A program made the position numbers and the translations under genes. The notes beneath the pieces are model-generated. The model did not search any database. It had not been told where the DNA came from and saw only the letters and a list, made by a program, of their open reading frames with translations. A stretch of 7,370 nucleotides of DNA from G963674665 sp964609625 (GTDB lineage Bacteria > Desulfobacterota > Desulfovibrionia > Desulfovibrionales > Desulfovibrionaceae), in the NCBI GenBank assembly GCA_964609625.1, contig CAZSRS010000087.1, forward strand, positions 1 through 7,370, read 5' to 3'. Of the stretch, positions 1 to 6,133 are shown one piece after another (position 1 is the stretch's first letter; every line of letters begins with the position of its first letter).

Positions 1-102
1 GGCGAAAGCGTCCTGGAGTATGGCTACAAGTACATGCTGCACTGCAGAAACGGGACTGATGCCGACGCAACCCGAACGAGTCCGGTGCGGCAGCCCCTGT
101 AA
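1..102 (+). CDS. C-terminal end of an unidentified upstream protein (partial)
   Basis: Frame 1 is open from the first base of the window and ends at TAA (100-102), giving 33 residues that begin GESVLEYGYKYMLHC. Codons in the first half mostly end in G or C, as in the real genes nearby. The other two forward frames also close within the region (TGA at 57-59, TAA at 110-112) but read less like protein. The stop lies only 28 bp before the flavodoxin-ferredoxin gene, so the two may share a transcript; no promoter is visible between them. The fragment is too short to assign a family, and the last third (rich in R, T, D, A) could be a poorly conserved tail. Coding status is moderately likely; function is unknown. 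Confidence 0.45.
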   Translation, partial: GESVLEYGYKYMLHCRNGTDADATRTSPVRQPL

Positions 103-130
103 CCAGGCATAAACTGAAGGAGCCACCGCC

Positions 131-949
131 ATGGATTGGAACGCCGGTTCACTGGTCGTCTTTTCCCCCACGGGGACCACCCGCGCTGTTGTGGAGGCCG
201 TTGCCCAGGGCTGGGGGCTGGAGCAACCCAGGTTGCTGGATCTGACGCGGCCAGAGGCAGTGGCGGACATGACGCCGTTACCGGCAACGCAAGTGACCAT
301 CATCGGCGCTCCCGTCTATGTGGGGCGTGTGGCGCCAGCAGCTCGCGCCAGATTGCGCCGCCTTCGGAGCGTTGGTGGTCCGGCGCTTGTGGTGGTGGTC
401 TATGGCAACAGGGAATACGAAGACGCCCTTCTCGAACTGCGCGACCTGGCCCGGGAGCAGGGCTTCAGGCCCGTGGCGGCCGGCGCGTTCATCGGGGAGC
501 ATTCCTTTTCCACCCCGGCGACGCCCATCGCAATGGGACGGCCGGACAGCAATGATCTCGCCCTGGCCAGGTCTTTCGGCCAGGCGGCCCGGACCAGGCT
601 TGAGACCATGCCACACCCGGAGACACTCCCCGTGTTGCAGGTGCCGGGCAATCACCCCTATCGGGAGGTCCCGCAGCGGCCAGGCGCCTCTCCCAGCACC
701 AATAAGCCGGACTGCGCGCTGTGTGGTGCCTGCGTCGCTGCCTGCCCCATGGCTGCAATCTCCCTTGGGGAGCGCATTGAGACGGACGTGGAGAGATGTA
801 TCCTTTGCTGCGCCTGCATCAGGAGCTGCGACACCGGGGCGCGGCGGATGCTCGTGCCCCCTGTGCTCCAGTTCGCGGAAAACCTGAGCACGCAGTGCCG
901 GGAGCGCAAAGAGCCGGAGACCTTCCTGCTGGCGCCAGGTGTTGCCTGA
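131..949 (+). CDS. EFR1-type flavodoxin domain / 2x[4Fe-4S] ferredoxin fusion protein
   Basis: A 272-residue cytoplasmic redox protein that probably passes electrons between an FMN and two iron-sulfur clusters; its partner enzyme is unknown. Residues about 6-160 form a flavodoxin-like domain. It has an N-terminal beta strand followed by the phosphate-binding loop SPTGTTR (12-18), and a second strand ending in GAPVYVGRV (59-67). A proline-rich linker (about 161-192) leads to a bacterial ferredoxin domain. Cluster 1 ligands are C195, C198, C201 and C205 (CALCGACVAACP, classical). Cluster 2 ligands are C223, C226, C229 and C233 (CILCCACIRSCD), with an extra C227 and aspartate instead of the usual proline after the last cysteine. 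There is no signal peptide or membrane segment. The start is supported by AAGGAG at 117-122, 8 nt upstream. Domain order and length fit the EFR1 family of anaerobes. The gene is probably ordinary chromosomal content, unrelated to the operon downstream. Confidence 0.9.
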   Translation: MDWNAGSLVVFSPTGTTRAVVEAVAQGWGLEQPRLLDLTRPEAVADMTPLPATQVTIIGAPVYVGRVAPAARARLRRLRSVGGPALVVVVYGNREYEDALLELRDLAREQGFRPVAAGAFIGEHSFSTPATPIAMGRPDSNDLALARSFGQAARTRLETMPHPETLPVLQVPGNHPYREVPQRPGASPSTNKPDCALCGACVAACPMAAISLGERIETDVERCILCCACIRSCDTGARRMLVPPVLQFAENLSTQCRERKEPETFLLAPGVA

Positions 950-1001
950 TGCTGCGCTGTCAGAAACAATTCTTTCCTTCCTTTCGGGACATTCGCAATA
1001 C

Positions 1002-1021
1002 GCCATGACATGCTTCATGGC
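1002..1021. repeat. Perfect 7-bp inverted repeat with 6-nt loop
   Basis: GCCATGA (1002-1008) and TCATGGC (1015-1021) are exact reverse complements around the loop CATGCT. The hairpin starts 53 bp after the redox gene stop. The downstream bases (AGAATGCTCC) contain no T-run, so it is not a standard rho-independent terminator on either strand. It could be an mRNA 3'-end stabilising hairpin or a protein-binding dyad; its function is unproven. Confidence 0.4.
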
Positions 1022-1031
1022 AGAATGCTCC

Positions 1032-1047
1032 GGCCACGTGACTGGCC
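1032..1047. repeat. 5-bp inverted repeat GGCCA / TGGCC
   Basis: GGCCA (1032-1036) and TGGCC (1043-1047) flank a 6-nt spacer, CGTGAC. The repeat lies 10 bp after the longer dyad at 1002-1021, so the two could form tandem hairpins in a transcript running out of the redox gene. The stem is short and could occur by chance. Confidence 0.25.
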
Positions 1048-1185
1048 CGCACTCATTTCTCAAAAGGCAGAACATGCGCTTAGCAGTTCGAGAGCCCACT
1101 AGAACAGAAAGAGCACTCATTTTGCCACAATTTTCAAGGCCTCGTCCAAACAATAACAGCGTAAAATAATGATAAAGTTTTCTTG

Positions 1186-1205
1186 ACCTGACCCAAAAGG
1201 CAGGT
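1186..1205. promoter_or_regulatory. Candidate operator dyad / hairpin upstream of the operon promoter
   Basis: ACCTG (1186-1190) and CAGGT (1201-1205) are exact reverse complements. Inside them CC (1192-1193) can pair with GG (1199-1200) around the loop CAAAA, leaving one bulged A. A further ACCT half-site lies at 1230-1233. The dyad sits about 40 bp upstream of the -35 box, and the first operon gene carries an XRE-type HTH, so autoregulatory binding is a possible reading. There is no T-run next to it, so it does not look like a terminator. This is inference from position and symmetry only. Confidence 0.25.
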
Positions 1206-1243
1206 GGGGGTGCCATCTACTTGCCCTTCACCTCGCGTGCCCA

Positions 1244-1272
1244 TTTACACCCCATATCGCAGATGTTATAAG
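1244..1272 (+). promoter_or_regulatory. Sigma70-type promoter with extended -10 for the helicase operon
   Basis: The -35 box TTTACA (1244-1249) matches 5 of 6 consensus bases (TTGACA). The spacer is exactly 17 bp, and the -10 box TATAAG (1267-1272) also matches 5 of 6. TG at 1264-1265, one base before the -10, makes it an extended -10 element. Transcription would begin near 1279, leaving a leader of roughly 38 nt with AGGAGG (1303-1308) placed 8 nt before the ATG at 1317. It is the best promoter-like sequence seen in the window and is correctly placed to drive the three-gene operon. Confidence 0.65.
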
Positions 1273-1316
1273 ACCCGGAATAGCGCCACACCAACTCCAA
1301 TTAGGAGGGCTGGACC

Positions 1317-2249
1317 ATGCCTGACGCATCTCCCCTGGCCATGCGGCCTGATGCAGACCACGCGGGATATATCAAACAGCTGCGCGGGAGGCTTGGTCTT
1401 ACCCAGCAGGCCTTGGCCGAGCGTTTGGGGGTCTCTTTTGCCACCGTCAATCGGTGGGAGAATGGACAGACCCGACCGTCGCAGCTCTCCTGGGGGCAGA
1501 TTCTCCTCCTGGAAGAGGGTGTGGCCGAAGATGCCGCGCCCTATGGCGATGCAGACAGTTCGGCTCCTCTGCCCCTAGACTTCACGGCCCAGCCCGAGTT
1601 CGTACGGATCATGGCCGAGGGGGAGCGCCTTTCTTACGGCCACCTCATGAATCCCGCTTTTGCCACCGAAATTTCCAGCATCGATCCTCTGCCGCATCAG
1701 CGCATCGCCGTGTATGAGCATATGCTCGAGAAGCCCCGCTTGCGCTTTCTCCTGGCCGACGACGCCGGCGCGGGCAAGACCATCATGACCGGACTCTATG
1801 TCCGGGAGATGCTCTCGCGCCGACTTCTCAAACGCGTGCTGATACTGCCCCCGGCCGGCCTAGTGGGCAACTGGCAACGTGAACTGTTCGTTCTCTTCAA
1901 TCTGCCGTTCACTATTGTCAGCGGCAGCGATACCAGAGGCGACAACCCGTTCACCGGGCCGGACAGTGACCGCGTGATCGTCAGCGTCGATACCATGGCC
2001 GGGGAGCGGGTCTTTTCCCGCCTCGCGGAGGAAGATGTGGAGCCGTACGATCTGGTGGTCTTTGACGAGGCGCACAAGCTCGCCTGCGACCAGGGGAATG
2101 ACTTCCGAATCCGAAAAACCAAACGTTACAAACTCGCCGAGGCCCTGGCCGGTGTCTTTCCACGCGAACGCACATGGCATTTGCCCTGGCACGCGCACCA
2201 TCTGCTGCTGCTGACCGCCACGCCGCACATGGGCAAGGATTACCCTTAG
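1317..2249 (+). CDS. N-terminal piece: XRE HTH domain plus helicase RecA lobe 1
   Basis: This 310-residue product is what normal translation makes from the operon's first start codon (AGGAGG at 1303-1308, 8 nt spacing). It keeps the DNA-binding XRE domain; the HTH core is LTQQALAERLGVSFATVNRW (28-47). It also keeps the ATP-binding half of the helicase: Walker A K154-T155, DEAH and motif III. It lacks lobe 2 with the arginine-finger motif VI, so it should not hydrolyse ATP or translocate productively by itself. It could still bind DNA through the HTH and might act as a truncated regulator of the promoter just upstream; that is inference. An alternative start at M9 (1341) has no better ribosome-binding site. 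The reading frame is certain; whether the fragment is stable or useful is not. Confidence 0.6.
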   Translation: MPDASPLAMRPDADHAGYIKQLRGRLGLTQQALAERLGVSFATVNRWENGQTRPSQLSWGQILLLEEGVAEDAAPYGDADSSAPLPLDFTAQPEFVRIMAEGERLSYGHLMNPAFATEISSIDPLPHQRIAVYEHMLEKPRLRFLLADDAGAGKTIMTGLYVREMLSRRLLKRVLILPPAGLVGNWQRELFVLFNLPFTIVSGSDTRGDNPFTGPDSDRVIVSVDTMAGERVFSRLAEEDVEPYDLVVFDEAHKLACDQGNDFRIRKTKRYKLAEALAGVFPRERTWHLPWHAHHLLLLTATPHMGKDYP

Positions 2250-2351
2250 TTCGCGCTCTGGAGGCTTCTGGAACCGGATATTTTCGCAACGCTGGATGCC
2301 TTTCATGGATTTCCTGCCGATCAACGACAGCATTACTTCATTCGGCGCACC

Positions 2352-2358
2352 AAGGAGG
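2352..2358 (+). promoter_or_regulatory. Strong Shine-Dalgarno-like AAGGAGG close to the ATG at 2361
   Basis: AAGGAGG lies in the coding frame (within the K-E-E codons) and ends only 2 nt before ATG 2361. This is the first in-frame methionine after the TAG. The match to the anti-Shine-Dalgarno sequence is strong, but the spacing is shorter than the usual 5-9 nt, so initiation would probably be weak. It is the only visible candidate for restarting translation of the helicase second half. Confidence 0.3.
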
Positions 2359-2360
2359 AA

Positions 2361-4943
2361 ATGGTCACGCTGGATAGCCGGCCGCTCTATCCCACGCGTA
2401 TCTGCGATACGCTGGGGTACGCGCTCACCCAGGGAGAAGAAAGCGAGCAAAGGCTCTACGACGAAACCACTGATTATCTGCGCTTCATCTACAACAAGGC
2501 CAAGGTCCTCAACCAGTCCGCGGCGCGGCTGGCCATGTCCGTTTTCCAGCGACGCCTGGCCAGTTCCACGTACGCGCTGCTGCGCTCATTCGAGCGTCGC
2601 ATCGGGAAGCTGGACGCAATCATCGACGACGTCCAAAGTGGCAATCTCAGCATCGAGCAACTCCTCTCGCTCCAGCGCGGCATCAGGGAAGAGGATGACG
2701 CCTTTGAATCCAAGTCCGCGGATGAAGAGAGCATGGAGGGCGGCATCGAGGAAAACGAGCGCAGTGAAGAACAGCTGCTCCAAGGGGTCATTGCCGAATC
2801 GCTGGCGGAACTTGTGGCGGAGCGGGAGCAGGTTGTCGCCTTGCGGAATCTGGCTCGACACGTCCATGAGGCGGGTACGGAATCCAAATTCGAGAAGCTG
2901 CGGGAAGTCATCACGGACAGCAGGTTCCTGGCTGAAAAGCTGCTCCTGTTCACGGAGCACCGCGACACCCTCGAATTCCTGGTGCGGCGTCTGGACGCCT
3001 TGGGATACACCGGGCAGACCGTGCAAATCCACGGCGGCATGCACTATACCGAGCGTCAGGAACAGATCGAACGTTTCCGCAAGCCCCTTGCCGAGGGGGG
3101 CGCCCGTTTCATGATCTGCACGGACGCTGCGGCCGAAGGCGTCAATCTCCAGTTCTGCTGGATCATGATCAACTACGACGTGCCCTGGAACCCGGCCCGC
3201 CTGGAACAGCGCATGGGCCGCATCCATCGCTATGGACAAAAGCACGATCCGGTCGTGATTCTCAATCTGGTCGCCCCCTCGACCAGAGAGGGGCGCGTAC
3301 TCAAGACATTGCTCGACAAGCTGGAAAAAATTCGCAAGCAGCTGAAATCCGACAAGGTCTTTGACAGCATCGGCCGCATCTTCAGCGACATCTCCCTGAA
3401 GCACTATATGGAGCGCGCGCTGACCGACGACCTGGAGCAGATCGCGCTCGACCTGGACGGACGGCTGACCAAGGAGCAGGTCAAGGCCTTGGAAGAACGC
3501 GAGCGCCGCATGTACGGCGACGGCGGCGACGTCAAGAGGGAGCTGCCGCGCCTGCGCGAGAACATGGACAGGGAGGCGTTTTTTCGCCTGCTTCCCGGCT
3601 ATGTCCGCAATTACGTAGTCTCGGCCGCACCGCTTCTGGATATCGTGATCGAGGGCGATTCGGACGGCGCCTTCGCGTTGCACGCAACCAGAAAGGCCCA
3701 CCTTGCCCCCCTTGTCCAGGCGTTGGAGGCCTATCCTCCGGAGCTGGCGGACAGGCTCACCGTATACCGGCCGGATGACCGCCAGAGCGCCATCTGGATG
3801 CATCCGGGTGAACAGGTGTTCGAATGCTTCCGTGGTCTCGTGCGCGAGAGCCTGAAGCAGCACGCCCTGCAAGGGGCGGTCTTTGTCGATGCCGAGACCG
3901 ACCGCCCCTATCTGTTCCATCTCGCACGGCTGACCGTCAAACGCCAGGGCGATCCGGAAGTGGAGGCCCTGGCCCAGGAAGAGGTTGTGGAATCGCGGCT
4001 GGTGGGCGTTCGACAGTACGACGGTGCCGAAATATCGCTCTGCCCGATCGAACATCTGCTGATCCTGCGCAACGGACACGGGCTCACACAAGAGGCGCAG
4101 CGGCTTGCATTGTCCGCGCCCCGCCTGTGCGAACAGGCCAAAGCATACCTGACCGAGCGGGTGTGCAGGACCATGGCCATGGAGCACAGGGCGCGCATGC
4201 TCGAATCCCTGCCCGAGCGCGAGACCTTCATTCAACGCGGATACAGTTTCCACGAAACCGAACTGGCTTCTGCCCGCGCCAAGCTCTCGCAAAAGGCCCG
4301 CGCCGGAGACAAAAGTGCGACAATGGAACTCACGCGTATCAAGACCCAGCAGCGCGAACTCGGCAATCGGCGCGAATCCGCTCTGGCCGTGATCCGGCGG
4401 GAGCCCGAGCTTCTGGCGCCTGGCGATGTGGAGTTTCTCGCCCACGCCCTTGTCCAACCTCCCTCTGAACAGACGGCCGCGGAAGACGCGCAGCAACAAT
4501 TGATCACTATCGAGCGCGTGGCCATGGACCTGGCCAGGGCCTATGAAGAGGCCGCCGGTGCCAAGGTGCGGTTCGTGCATACGCCGCAGCTGGCACGTGC
4601 CGCGGGCTTGCCGGACAACCCAGGCTTTGACATACTCTCCCTCGGTCTAGATGGAGAGCGGCGCTGCATCGAGGTCAAAGGCCGCGCCGCGCTTGGAGAA
4701 ATCCTGGTTACGGATAACGAGTGGGCCAGGGCGTGCAATCTGCAAGACGAGTATTGGTTCTACGTGGTCTATCACTGCGCGACGCCAACGCCACGGATGG
4801 TGCGCGTGCAGAACCCCTTTGACAAGCTCCTGGTCCGGCCGTTCACCAGAACGCAGCGGGTGGAGCGCACGATCAAAGGCACGGTGGAGAGCAGCGGCGT
4901 ACGGATCGGGTACAACCAGATCATGGAGGTTGGTGAGGCATGA
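2361..4943 (+). CDS. C-terminal piece: helicase lobe 2, middle region and DUF3883 domain
   Basis: An 860-residue open frame beginning at the first ATG after the interrupting TAG. In its own numbering: an acidic helical insert (about 100-160, many E/D/S residues), helicase motif IV LLLFTEH (194-200), motif V TDAAAEGVNLQ (254-264), and motif VI QRMGRIHRYGQ (283-293) with its arginines. A long segment without recognised motifs follows (about 310-715), then DUF3883 (about 720-825) with D757 and E771-V-K773 of a PD-(D/E)XK-like site. E730 is a possible helix acid. Without lobe 1 it cannot bind ATP in the normal way. It might pair with the N-terminal piece as a split helicase, but 37 conserved-looking residues (312-348 of the full protein) lie between the TAG and this start and would be missing. 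An annotation program would probably call this as a separate gene; biologically it looks like the second half of a broken one. Confidence 0.6.
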   Translation: MVTLDSRPLYPTRICDTLGYALTQGEESEQRLYDETTDYLRFIYNKAKVLNQSAARLAMSVFQRRLASSTYALLRSFERRIGKLDAIIDDVQSGNLSIEQLLSLQRGIREEDDAFESKSADEESMEGGIEENERSEEQLLQGVIAESLAELVAEREQVVALRNLARHVHEAGTESKFEKLREVITDSRFLAEKLLLFTEHRDTLEFLVRRLDALGYTGQTVQIHGGMHYTERQEQIERFRKPLAEGGARFMICTDAAAEGVNLQFCWIMINYDVPWNPARLEQRMGRIHRYGQKHDPVVILNLVAPSTREGRVLKTLLDKLEKIRKQLKSDKVFDSIGRIFSDISLKHYMERALTDDLEQIALDLDGRLTKEQVKALEERERRMYGDGGDVKRELPRLRENMDREAFFRLLPGYVRNYVVSAAPLLDIVIEGDSDGAFALHATRKAHLAPLVQALEAYPPELADRLTVYRPDDRQSAIWMHPGEQVFECFRGLVRESLKQHALQGAVFVDAETDRPYLFHLARLTVKRQGDPEVEALAQEEVVESRLVGVRQYDGAEISLCPIEHLLILRNGHGLTQEAQRLALSAPRLCEQAKAYLTERVCRTMAMEHRARMLESLPERETFIQRGYSFHETELASARAKLSQKARAGDKSATMELTRIKTQQRELGNRRESALAVIRREPELLAPGDVEFLAHALVQPPSEQTAAEDAQQQLITIERVAMDLARAYEEAAGAKVRFVHTPQLARAAGLPDNPGFDILSLGLDGERRCIEVKGRAALGEILVTDNEWARACNLQDEYWFYVVYHCATPTPRMVRVQNPFDKLLVRPFTRTQRVERTIKGTVESSGVRIGYNQIMEVGEA

Positions 4944-6133
4944 ACGACCAGGAGCTGCTCGCGCTTCTCGACGATATTGAGTCCGATCGCGCCGAACGAA
5001 AACAATCCGCAACTGACGGCGACAAGATTCGACAAGCGATCTGCGCTTTTGCCAATGACCTGCCGGATCACAGGCTACCCGGAGTCTTGTTTGTCGGCGT
5101 CAATGATAATGGCGTCCCCATCGGCCTGCCCATCACGGACAAATTGCTCCAGACCCTGGCTTCCATGCGCGACGATGGAAACATCCTCCCTCTCCCTTCC
5201 TTGACCGTGCAGAAACGGAATCTCAAGGGGCAAGACGTCGCTGTGGTTATTGTGCATCCTGCCGAAGCCCCGCCGGTGCGCTTCAAGGGCACTGTCTGGG
5301 TACGGATTGGGCCGAGACGCGGGATTGCCTCTCCGGATGAGGAGCGGCGCCTAAACGAAAAACGCCGTTTCAAGGATCTCCCAGCCGATCTGCGTCCGTT
5401 CGAGTCCGCCTCCATCAATGACCTCGACGAGATGCTGTTCCGGCGCGTCTACCTTCCATCGGCCTTGTCTGCGGAGGTCCTGGAGCAGAATCAGCGCAGC
5501 CTTGAGCATCAGCTCGTGGCCGTCAAGTTCGCGCATCCTGGTCCACCGCCGTGTCCCACGCTCCTGGGCCTGCTCACTGTGGGCAAGAGCCCCACGGACT
5601 GGATTCCCGGCGCCTACGTCCAGTTTCTGCGTATCGACGGCGCCTCCTTGACCGACCCCATCAAGAACGCCACGGAAATCCGCGGCGCGCTCCCCGACCT
5701 GATGCGACAGATGGAAGAGCTGCTCAAGGTCAACATCCAGACCGCGGTGGACTTCACCTCCGGTCCGGTGGAGCTGCAAACTCCGGACTACCCCATGGTT
5801 GCGTTGCAACAACTCACGCGCAACGCGGTCTTGCACCGCTCCTACGAGCATACGAACGCCCCGGTGCGCATTTACTGGTTCAATGACCGTATCGAGATTC
5901 AGAATCCAGGCGGTCCATACGGCCAGGTCACAAGGCAGAACTTCGGCCAGCCCGGCGCCTGTGATTATCGCAATCCGAACCTCGCGGCCGTGCTCAAGGA
6001 ACTGGGCTATGTCCAGAAGTTTGGCTTCGGCATCACATTGGCGCGCGAGGCCATGCACAAGAACGGCAACCCTCCGCCCGAGTTCCAGATCGAGGATGCG
6101 CATGTTGCCGTCATCCTGAGGAGGCGCGCATGA
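4940..6133 (+). CDS. AlbA_2 (Schlafen-type) DNA-binding / GHKL-like ATP-binding protein
   Basis: A 397-residue soluble protein. Residues about 10-135 match the AlbA_2 (divergent AAA-4/Schlafen) pattern: ESDRAERKQS (14-23), then ICAFANDL (34-41), LFVGVNDNGVPIG (50-62) and the closing VWVRIGPRRGIASPDEE (119-135). Residues about 285-365 resemble the C-terminal HATPase domain of the same family. There an N-box-like QLTRNAVLHRSYEH (291-304) precedes RIEIQNPGG (317-325), and GFGI follows at 362-365. Proteins of this type are often called RecG-related or putative transcriptional regulators; some Schlafen relatives cleave or bind nucleic acids. The region between (about 150-280) is unrecognised. The ATG overlaps the helicase TGA (ATGA), with GGAGG at 4925-4929 inside the helicase, so translation is probably coupled. 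The overlaps on both sides suggest it works with the helicase and the ParA-like ATPase. Its frame is intact. The exact biochemical role is inferred. Confidence 0.82.
   Translation: MNDQELLALLDDIESDRAERKQSATDGDKIRQAICAFANDLPDHRLPGVLFVGVNDNGVPIGLPITDKLLQTLASMRDDGNILPLPSLTVQKRNLKGQDVAVVIVHPAEAPPVRFKGTVWVRIGPRRGIASPDEERRLNEKRRFKDLPADLRPFESASINDLDEMLFRRVYLPSALSAEVLEQNQRSLEHQLVAVKFAHPGPPPCPTLLGLLTVGKSPTDWIPGAYVQFLRIDGASLTDPIKNATEIRGALPDLMRQMEELLKVNIQTAVDFTSGPVELQTPDYPMVALQQLTRNAVLHRSYEHTNAPVRIYWFNDRIEIQNPGGPYGQVTRQNFGQPGACDYRNPNLAAVLKELGYVQKFGFGITLAREAMHKNGNPPPEFQIEDAHVAVILRRRA

Larger units (their letters stand above)
950..1316 (+). other. Intergenic region, AT-richer, with promoter and inverted repeats
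   Basis: This 367-bp gap separates the redox gene from the helicase operon. I see no convincing gene: the forward frame 939-1169 overlaps the previous gene and has no protein-like composition. Its base composition is clearly more AT-rich than the flanking genes, especially about 1100-1190. It contains the inverted repeats at 1002-1021, 1032-1047 and 1186-1205 and the promoter at 1244-1272, each listed separately. None of the hairpins is followed by a T-run, so no standard intrinsic terminator for the redox gene can be named. The change in composition is compatible with this gap being the left border of an acquired module, but no attachment site or direct repeat is evident. Confidence 0.6.
1317..4943 (+). 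pseudogene. XRE-HTH / SNF2-HepA-like helicase / DUF3883 protein interrupted by an in-frame TAG
   Basis: Read through TAG 2247-2249 (codon 311), this is one continuous frame of 1,208 codons. Order: XRE helix-turn-helix (about 18-66); RecA-like lobe 1 with Q128, Walker A DDAGAGKT (148-155), DEAH (250-253) and TATPHMGKD (300-308); a helical, charged insert (about 370-535); lobe 2 with LLLFTEH (542-548), TDAAAEGVNLQ (602-612) and QRMGRIHRYGQ (631-641); a long middle region; and DUF3883 (about 1068-1173). DUF3883 is PD-(D/E)XK-like, with D1105 and E1119-V-K1121 (FDI...IEVKG) visible. Such proteins are ATP-driven duplex DNA translocases, and DUF3883 helicases occur in defence loci, including DISARM DrmD-like ones. 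No frameshift accompanies the stop: the same frame resumes with FALWRLLEPDIF, as expected after motif III. The simplest origin is one base change from TAT or TAC (Tyr). The gene is probably a recent pseudogene; a sequencing error, a split protein or readthrough remain possible. Its end overlaps the next gene by ATGA. Confidence 0.8.

Noticed and set aside
1183..1188. TTGACC as a -35 box for a second promoter
   Set aside because: At 17 bp spacing the corresponding -10 position (1206-1211) is GGGGTG-like, so no matching -10 exists.
278..1216. A 312-residue minus-strand frame covering the flavodoxin-ferredoxin gene and the gap
   Set aside because: The plus strand carries unmistakable FMN-loop and cysteine motifs. 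The antisense product has low-complexity, Arg/Gly/His-rich composition and no motifs.
1295..1307. A CTCC/GGAG mini-hairpin that could mask the ribosome-binding site of the helicase gene
   Set aside because: Only 4 base pairs with a 5-nt loop; it arises almost inevitably next to a purine-rich ribosome-binding site and is too weak to claim regulation.
2296..3114. A 272-residue plus-strand frame overlapping the helicase break
   Set aside because: It could look like a frameshifted continuation, but its translation is Ser/Arg-rich and motif-free, whereas the frame of the N-terminal piece continues directly with helicase sequence. So the lesion is a stop codon, not a frameshift.
2586..4580. A 664-residue open frame on the minus strand inside the helicase gene
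   Set aside because: It lies wholly antisense to a frame with clear helicase and DUF3883 motifs. Long antisense frames are common in GC-rich genes, and its translation shows no recognisable domain.
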